A stretch of 64,000 bases of DNA, from assembly GCA_020002185.1 (NCBI GenBank), contig CM034533.1, positions 71,728,579 through 71,792,578 of the forward strand. The letters run 5' to 3'. The notes beneath the pieces are model-generated. The model did no database searches. It saw only the letters and a list, made by a program, of their open reading frames with translations, and was not told where the DNA came from. Positions 57,223 through 64,000 of this stretch are shown one piece after another. This DNA is from Paraescarpia echinospica. Taxonomy: Eukaryota; Annelida; Polychaeta; Sabellida; Siboglinidae. The position numbers and the translations under genes were made by a program. Every line of letters begins with the position of its first letter. Position 1 is the stretch's first letter.

Positions 57223-57727
57223 ATGTTAAAGAACGTGAAATATATCTTTTTCAGAACCAGCACTCTTTTTATATGTGTACGAATGCGTGTGTATAATTAT
57301 GTATGTGGGCATGTATGTATATATATGACCTTGAATGTCAAGGTCATTTTCTTTTCTCAAAAACATCCCTGTTTTTGTTTATATAATAATAACGATAATG
57401 AAATCCATATTTTTAGTACCATCGCTGTTTTTCTACGCATGCATGCCGGATCCAAATCTGATGTTGTGTTCATAACCGTGAATGTCAAGGTTACATGTCA
57501 GTAACCTGGAAATGTCAAGGTCAAATGGCAATGATAGGGAAATTTGTATTCTTCAGCAGGGCGACTGTTTTTGTGCATATTTGCAAGCTAAGTTTATGTG
57601 CTGGTTTAGTTTGTTTTATTTCGAGGCCTACTTCTAAATAGGTAAAATTAATGAATGGGACTTAGTAGTGTCTAGATGACGCTGTCAGCCACCTGCCGGA
57701 CCCGAGACGAACGCGATACCAGACGCT

Positions 57728-59811
57728 ATGAAACGTAAGTGCATAATTACACGTGTGGTTTGCGATTTGATCATATATCTTCATTCAAATCGCTGCTAAG
57801 ATATTCATTGTGTGATGATATATAAATGACTACTACCAAAAGTTTTCGCATTTGAATATATTTATATGACTTTGATCAAAATGTGAGCGATATTACTTAC
57901 CCAGTCACAATGTACAATCAATAGATTCGTCAAGTTATGCTATATCAACAATATGCTATAATAGGCCTAACGTAAACTGCGCGTGCTCGATAAAACAAAT
58001 CGACCTATTCCAATACTATTTTGTTTCAGATGGAAAGCACACACACGAGACAAATAGCTGTTCTATCAACTGGAACCTATGCGTTATCTGTCAGGAAGCA
58101 GCTGAAGAAAAATTACTGTGTCCTCTGAGAAATTCAGATGGACAATACACTGCGGAGAATGTTTACGAAACTTTTGTGACTAACATTATGGGGTTCCAAG
58201 ATATTGAAAAGCTTCCAGTACATCTAACGTGTCGATACTCTGTTGAGTTGCTTATCAATAAAGAAGGGAAGTGGCATCACACATGTCGATACAAATTCAG
58301 CAACGCAAAACTCAAACGAGTAAGGAAGCGGAAAAGAACAACGGAAGTTGTCGGGGAAGACAGAAGATACTCAAAACGAAAAAGAAAACCGAAGCTGGAG
58401 AAGAAGAAAGGCACGCAGCTGTCAAACATCAAGTCAGACGCATCACTGTTTGGCAAGTTGTACATTGCAAACCAAGTCCGCGATGGCGACCCCGTTGTGT
58501 TTTTTGCTCACGGAAACCAACCTTTCCCGTCCTCTCTATCACAATTTGGGGAAGTGAGGTTTGGTACAAAGTCGGACCCGTTGTCTTGTCTTGATGTTCC
58601 CAACCAAACCTAGGCGCCTCAATTTGTAGACGCGAAGGTTTTTGACGGTCCTGTCCTAACTCACATGTTGACCCCCACAGGCTGCGCAACGTTCCAGGAA
58701 TACGCAGAGCAAGTGTTCATACCATTCGTCAAGAGGGAACTTAAATCGACATCGAGGTTGGACATTGTGTGGGATAAATATGTCGATACCAGCTTGAAAC
58801 TAACAGCCAGGGAGAAGCGCAGACACGGTGGAAGAGTGCGAGTTACAAGACAAGCCAAGGTTTCAAAGAAATGGGGACTCAAAAAACAAGGAGTGTCTTT
58901 TCAAGTTTCTCGGAGAAGCAATCCAGACGGAGCAATGGCCAGAAGACAAGGTGGTGTGCGTGACAACTGGAGACAGTGTAGCTGCTCATGGGACAGTCAT
59001 GGATGAATTGTGTTTCCACGAGGAGGCAGACATGCGAGTAATGTACCACTCACTACACGCTCTCCGGCAAGGGGCGAAGACAGTCGTGATGCGCGCTGTA
59101 GACACGGATGTTGTCGTCATCTTTGTTGGATTGTTCTTCTATTTGACAACGGCCGTCGGTAACTTCCAACTGTGGGTGGCATTCGGGAGAGGGCGAAACT
59201 TTAGAAACATACACGTCAACACCGTTTCTGACAGCCTTGGAGAGCGGAAGGCTAAGGGAATCCTAATGTTCCATGCCATAACGGGCTGTGATGTAGTTTC
59301 AGCGTGGCGTGGGGAAAAGGTCGGCTTGGAAGGCTTGATGTGAAGTTCCTGACGTGACAGAGGCATTTGCAACCATAACGAGGTCACCGTTTGCCAAGTT
59401 AGACGTGGCTAGTCCAGACTTTAAATTGATGGAGAAGTTCGTCATCACAAGTCAAGTACAGCAACGTATGTTAACGAGGCAAGACGAGACCTTTTCACGA
59501 AGAAAAACTGCGCCTTCGATCGTCTGCCACCAACAGAGGGTGCATTGCTGCAACACGTCAGGCGCAGCATCTACCAGGCAAGCATATGGTCTTTGAGTTG
59601 TGTGGCTCGGCCGGATGTGCCGTCCCCAAAGGACTTTGGATGGACGTTCGAGGATGGGAGATGGTCTCCTCTTTGGTCAACGCTTCCTGAAGCTACCAAG
59701 GCGTGCCGGGAGCTATTGCGGTGTCGATGCAAAAGCGGAAAGCCTCGTGCAGCGCACTGCACGTGCTCTAACGCTGGCCTGCCGTGCACGGACCTTTGCA
59801 CGTGTTTCTGA
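57728..59811 (+). pseudogene. Gene of the long-TIR element: recurrent unnamed invertebrate family with nuclease-like block and Cys-rich tail
   Basis: Exon 1 is seven bases (57728-57734, ATGAAAC) before GTAAGT. Exon 2 starts at 58030 after TTTTGTTTCAG and splices in frame (MKHGKHTHETNSC). It holds a Cys/His N-terminal domain (LCVICQEAAEEKLLCPLRNS, KWHHTCRYKF), a basic KRKR stretch and GKLYIANQVRDGDPVVFFAH. A TAG at 58611-58613 breaks it. In the same frame ATFQEYAEQVFIPFVKREL and RLDIVWDKYVDTSLKLTARE follow. After a shift near 58885 come FHEEADMRVMYHSLHALRQG, MRAVDTDVVVIFV and FHAITGCDVVSAW. Further shifts near 59340 and 59455 lead to the tail with CRCKSG and HCTCSNAGLPCTDLCTC. I know this arrangement from many multi-copy uncharacterised proteins of molluscs, cnidarians and echinoderms. 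The E-E-A-D...D-T-D pattern resembles PIN/FEN-type nucleases (inference). Confidence 0.75.
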
Positions 59812-59958
59812 GTCAAGAAGTGACAAATGATTAGCTTGCTTGCCGTGCAGGGACCTTTGTACGTGTTTCTGAGTCAAGAAGTGACAAGTGATTAGCTTGC
59901 TTGTCGTGCAGGGACCTTTGCACGTGTTCCTGTGTCGAGAAATGACAAGTGATTAGTT
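59776..59958. repeat. 61-bp tandem triplication of the gene's 3' end
   Basis: GTGCACGGACCTTTGCACGT with the following TTTCTGAGTCAAGAAGTGAC is present three times (starts near 59776, 59838 and 59899). The first copy encodes the final CTDLCTCF and stop; the next two lie downstream of the stop. Confidence 0.85.
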
Positions 59959-60047
59959 GGTTTGGGCGAGGAAATTAAAATGTAAACACAATACTTACTT
60001 ACATATTTACTAATATAGTATAGCCACGCACACCCGCGGAAATGTGT

Positions 60048-60177
<130 letters not shown>

Positions 60178-60610
60178 CATTTAGGGTAAATAACATACAT
60201 ACATACATACACAGATTTACACACATATATATTCATACTTACATGCACACACGCATGCATAAGTACACGCATATATTCATAAACAAAAACAGCGATGTTT
60301 TGGTGAACAAAAATTTGACCTTAACATAAGGTCATAGACACACATACATGCACACATATATGCATACATGCTTGCATACATAATTACACACATACATTCG
60401 TACATATATACAAAAATAGATATGGTATTGAAAAAAGTTATATTTCACTCTCAGTAACATTTGACCTTGAAATTCAAGATCAATGATACAAAGTCTGATG
60501 TGGAGCCCCCTCTAATCGGATTCGTCGTGACATTTATTTTACATATATGGTCCAATGTTCATGCTTTTATCCGGCAAATAACGATACTATCCCTTAGACA
60601 CCCTACTATA

Positions 60611-62470
60611 GCCGCCGCCCTGTGATATACACCCTACACACATCCATTCCTCTTAATCACCCGCCTTCAAAGGCCAATGAGCGTGATTAACTTCGCTGTA
60701 CAGACAAACATTAGGTCATTACTGTCTTGGGAGTACCACGTACACCAACTAAAGAAACATCAGAGCAGTGCTAACGGCAGAGACAGTTTGTTATGTAGAT
60801 TGTCTGTCTTTGCTTCATTTAATTGTATACAAGTATATTTATATCCTATGATTTGTTTATTTGTGTTTATATATGGTTAGTGGAGATCGTTACTCAGATG
60901 TCCACATTATTGTAATGATTGCAACCTGTGGAAACTCGTTGCCACTAACGTTTGAAAAAGCTTAACATATGGTATACACTGCCCTACTTCTTGGTTTGTG
61001 GCATTTCAGTGCAAAACCTCGGTAAACAAAGTTGCTACGTGATATTATCTATGTCAGATCAGGAGCATACTACGTTACCAACACCAAATAACATGTGCAT
61101 ATACTCCCTATACAGCGGCCTTGGGAGCAGAAAGCATTCTGTTCTAAGCAACTCTCCGTTCCGTGCGCCCAGACCCAGGGAGTATGCCACAGCCACCCAC
61201 GCGCCAAATCGGGCTGTCGCAATGACAGATATTCCCCTGTCACGATTTACGAAAACTTGATATGTTGATTAGGACATAATAATAAATTATATTGTTTCTA
61301 AATATGCATGTTTAATGTAACAATGACATTTTTTTCCCATATATCACTATTTACGAAGATGTTTGATACGTTGAATAGGACATACCTAATAATATATATT
61401 ATTTCTGAATAAGAATACGACCGCGCCCAACAGTGTGATACCCAAGGCTTTATTCACAAGGCCCAATAACATGGCACGGGCTTCAAACATGGAGCTTTAA
61501 AATATGAGAGGTGACAAATACAGAAAACCGCGGTGTGTTCAGTTCTCCACCGATGGCAGACACGAAGCAGCTGCGGCCAGCGATATGACCCATCTGTGTT
61601 AACGTCTTACCAGAACGACTATCTAAAATAAACATCCCGATTATCGATATATTATGGAAGTTCCGCCTACGAGAATCAGAAGATAGGACTGCACCAGGTC
61701 CGTCAACAGTTGGTGCTTCCGCTATGTTACTGTCAGTCTGCGTTTGTCTCAAGCAGTTCCTTCAACTTGTTGATCTAATCCTTATTACTCGTCTCAGTTG
61801 TTCCTGTCAGTATGGGGTTATCATGTATCTTTGTTTCTGTTGCAGCCTCAGCTGAATAAGACGACCGATGCAGACTCCTTGGGTCAGGGGTTCTCCTGTG
61901 TTTCCAACAGACCTATATACTTCACTTATTCTAGAAATGTCATAATATGTGGAATTCGCCAGCGATGCGTGATTCCTTCCATTTTACAACCGTCACAGTT
62001 CAGTAATATAGCCTACTTTTATGAACATTACCTCTATTTTATTATACATTATTTACTCCACAAGATACCTGATTGACATCTACGAATGTTTTGGCGGAAC
62101 TCCTGGCCGACGAAAGGCACGGCCGTAATATTTCTAGATTCCAACCAAGTTTCTTATAGATTGAACCATTACACAGTAATTTTAATGAAACAAACCAAGA
62201 CGCCAGAACTTCCATCCAGTCAGAGATTAGCACACGCGTTATTTAGTCTGGTATTTACGTTTTAGCGTCATAACGTCGTCTCCTTTAACATGTACCAGCG
62301 GATCCGGTAACCATCAATTGTGTGTATCGTGTGAGGGACCAGATGGCGGTCTTGTAGGTACGTAGCTAGGTTACAGGCCAGCACGGGACCGTAGACCCAT
62401 CCCTGCGAGTGGGAGGTTCGGATGATACACCTGCCAGATAAATGACGTGCACACAAACCTGCGCGTGCAT
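60611..62470. other. No gene recognised
   Basis: No exon, transposon end or array was recognised in this interval. Confidence 0.4.
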
Positions 62471-62479
62471 ATGCAAAAA

Positions 62480-62572
62480 CACAAGCAAACACGCACACAT
62501 ACACGCATGCACACAACTACACACACCCGCGAGCACACACACACAAACGCACACACACACACACGCACACAA
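62480..62572. repeat. CA-rich microsatellite
   Basis: Interrupted ACACAC, ACGCAC and ACACAA repeats. Confidence 0.85.
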
Positions 62573-62799
62573 TGATACATTACAGGAGCTACAATAACAC
62601 AATATAATACTATCATGTCTTCCAATATAGCTGTCAGTCACCTGATTTTCTTGGAAGCAGATCTATGCCGTTCGATGGTAAGGTTGGTGACATTATATTT
62701 GAAGACGTTCAGAAAACGTAGGAAACAGTGATAGGCTCGATCACGTGTTGTCAAATAAGCAAGTCACTGGCAAGCTTTCGTGACGCAGGTACAAAGTAA

Positions 62800-62972
62800 C
62801 TTAGGTGTAACACCTGCAGAAGGTGTACACACCAATACAAACTAACTGAGGTGTAACACCTACAGAAGGTGTATACACCAATACAAACTAACTGAGGTGT
62901 AACACCTACAGAAGGTGTACACACCAATACAAACTAACTGAGGTGTAACACCTACAGAAGGTGTATACAGCA
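62800..62972. repeat. 46-bp tandem repeat, four copies, with internal palindrome
   Basis: The unit contains AGGTGTAACACCTACAGAAG, GTGTACACACCAATACAAAC and TAACTG. Each unit has the perfect palindrome AGGTGTAACACCT apart from its central base pair, and a second element GGTGTACACACC. Confidence 0.9.
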
Positions 62973-64000
62973 CATGTTGTCGATCGACTTCTGTGGATCT
63001 GCTTGAGCCTGTTAGCACGTACCAGGAAATCATTAACTGAGCCAGGTTGTCCCCGCCCCGAGGTCATAAAGACACAGTGGCTGGATGGATCCCATCTCAT
63101 GTGCACTTGTATCTCTCTCTACATAAATAGTTGTCCTGGCTGGACGACCTCCAAGGCCCCGGGCGGTCAGCCCCCGTCGTCCGGTCAGCGAGGGGGAAGT
63201 GTTCCCACCTGCCGTTCTCTTCAGAGACGATAAATACCTGGTACCTCTGAAGTTGGAACGGACAATGTTCAGGCCGTTGCGGTGGCGTCGAGGTCACCAC
63301 TTTGATTTATAAGCATAAATCCCTATTCTCCAGGCCACATATACGTCAACGCCTTTTTTGGAATATGCCAATGAGTTCTTCTGCAGTTTTTAGAACAGGT
63401 CAGCTCCCAATATTGTGGACAGCGTGATTGTGTGCTCCTATCGTCCATATCAAAGCACAAACACAACGACATGATCATCCAATGACATATATTGAATCCA
63501 TAGCAGTCCGAGCTATGACCATAAGAGGTTAAATCTTTGGTCCACATCATCAACTTTCGGCAACAAATCACATTTGGTAGGGGACCTACATACTCAGTGA
63601 CGATCAACGTACATATGAACGAAAATATGGATGGAAATGATGTGCAATGCCAATAGGGATTTGTGTGTGTACGTGCGCGTGTGGGTGAGTGTGCGTGTAC
63701 ATGTGCGTTTACTTATCTTTCATTTCAGACAACAAATGCCTAGTTTGTTCATACCTAGAGCTAGCCTGTTGAACAACGTATTCAATGAACTGTTCACGAT
63801 CATTATAAAGTCACATTTCGGCGTCGCTTTTCACAAATAATTCGAACCTACGGAAATCGAAGTGGAACAGCTGAAAACACGAAGTAGGTCGATTGTCAGG
63901 CGTGATAACGTCTAGCTTGCGTATATAATTCTCGAAACGGTGGGAGTTCACGTGTAATTACTCATACTGATAAGCACGCGCCGGTTATATGTGGCCGAGC
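62973..64000. other. No gene recognised
   Basis: Includes a GT-rich patch at 63661-63712. No supported coding exon. Confidence 0.4.

Overview
The window is genomic DNA of an invertebrate animal, probably a lophotrochozoan and most likely a mollusc. It has spliced genes with GT-AG introns, long introns, many degraded transposons, (AC)n and (TA)n microsatellites, and no bacterial gene organisation. The mollusc assignment is inference from the style of the mobile elements (RTE/BovB-like and CR1-like LINEs, a tRNA-derived SINE, invertebrate multi-copy protein families). No species can be named from the sequence alone.

Two host loci can be supported. (1) A complete ATPSCKMT/FAM173B-type mitochondrial lysine methyltransferase lies on the + strand in four phase-0 exons (19287-19547, 30612-30749, 31527-31577, 32354-32536; 210 residues). 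Its first intron is 11 kb and packed with mobile DNA. (2) A minus-strand gene ends in a very large terminal exon (36543-39081, about 846 residues). It has a Ser/Thr/Lys-rich head, a run of 8-residue charged repeats, a Cys-containing alpha-helical block and a Pro-rich tail. I do not recognise it. A 57-nt exon at 41582-41638 may belong to it.

Mobile DNA dominates the rest. 1-3603 is a broken RTE/BovB-like LINE. 7252-7642 holds two LINE tail fragments. 11590-12270 and 13732-18776 are CR1/Jockey-group LINE remains, including an intact RRM-type ORF1. 27002-28520 and 51368-54330 are two copies of one CR1-like family; the second carries an ORF1 with an SGNH-esterase domain. Small DNA transposons are a 185-bp pogo/Tigger-like element with TA duplications (9151-9335) and a 275-bp hAT-like element with a perfect 8-bp duplication (29902-30176). 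A tRNA-derived SINE family occurs six times.

The two most interesting objects are larger DNA transposons. In intron 1 of ATPSCKMT, 19837-25614 is a 5778-bp insertion flanked by TTAA, with AGG(A/G)AATAA termini and a THAP-domain gene on the minus strand, as in the Kolobok superfamily. An inverted duplicate of the surrounding intron at 17276-17936 lacks the insertion and has a single TTAA, so the empty site is preserved in the same window. At 57067-60610, inverted repeats of about 450 bp carrying TGACCTTGA/TCAAGGTCA palindromes enclose a decayed spliced gene. That gene belongs to a recurrent, unnamed invertebrate protein family with a nuclease-like acidic block and a Cys-rich tail. I think this is a poorly described DNA transposon.

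Five large satellite or minisatellite arrays, each with an unrelated unit (26, 63, 45, 64 and 101 bp), and several smaller arrays make up about 7.5 kb. They produce many long spurious open frames.
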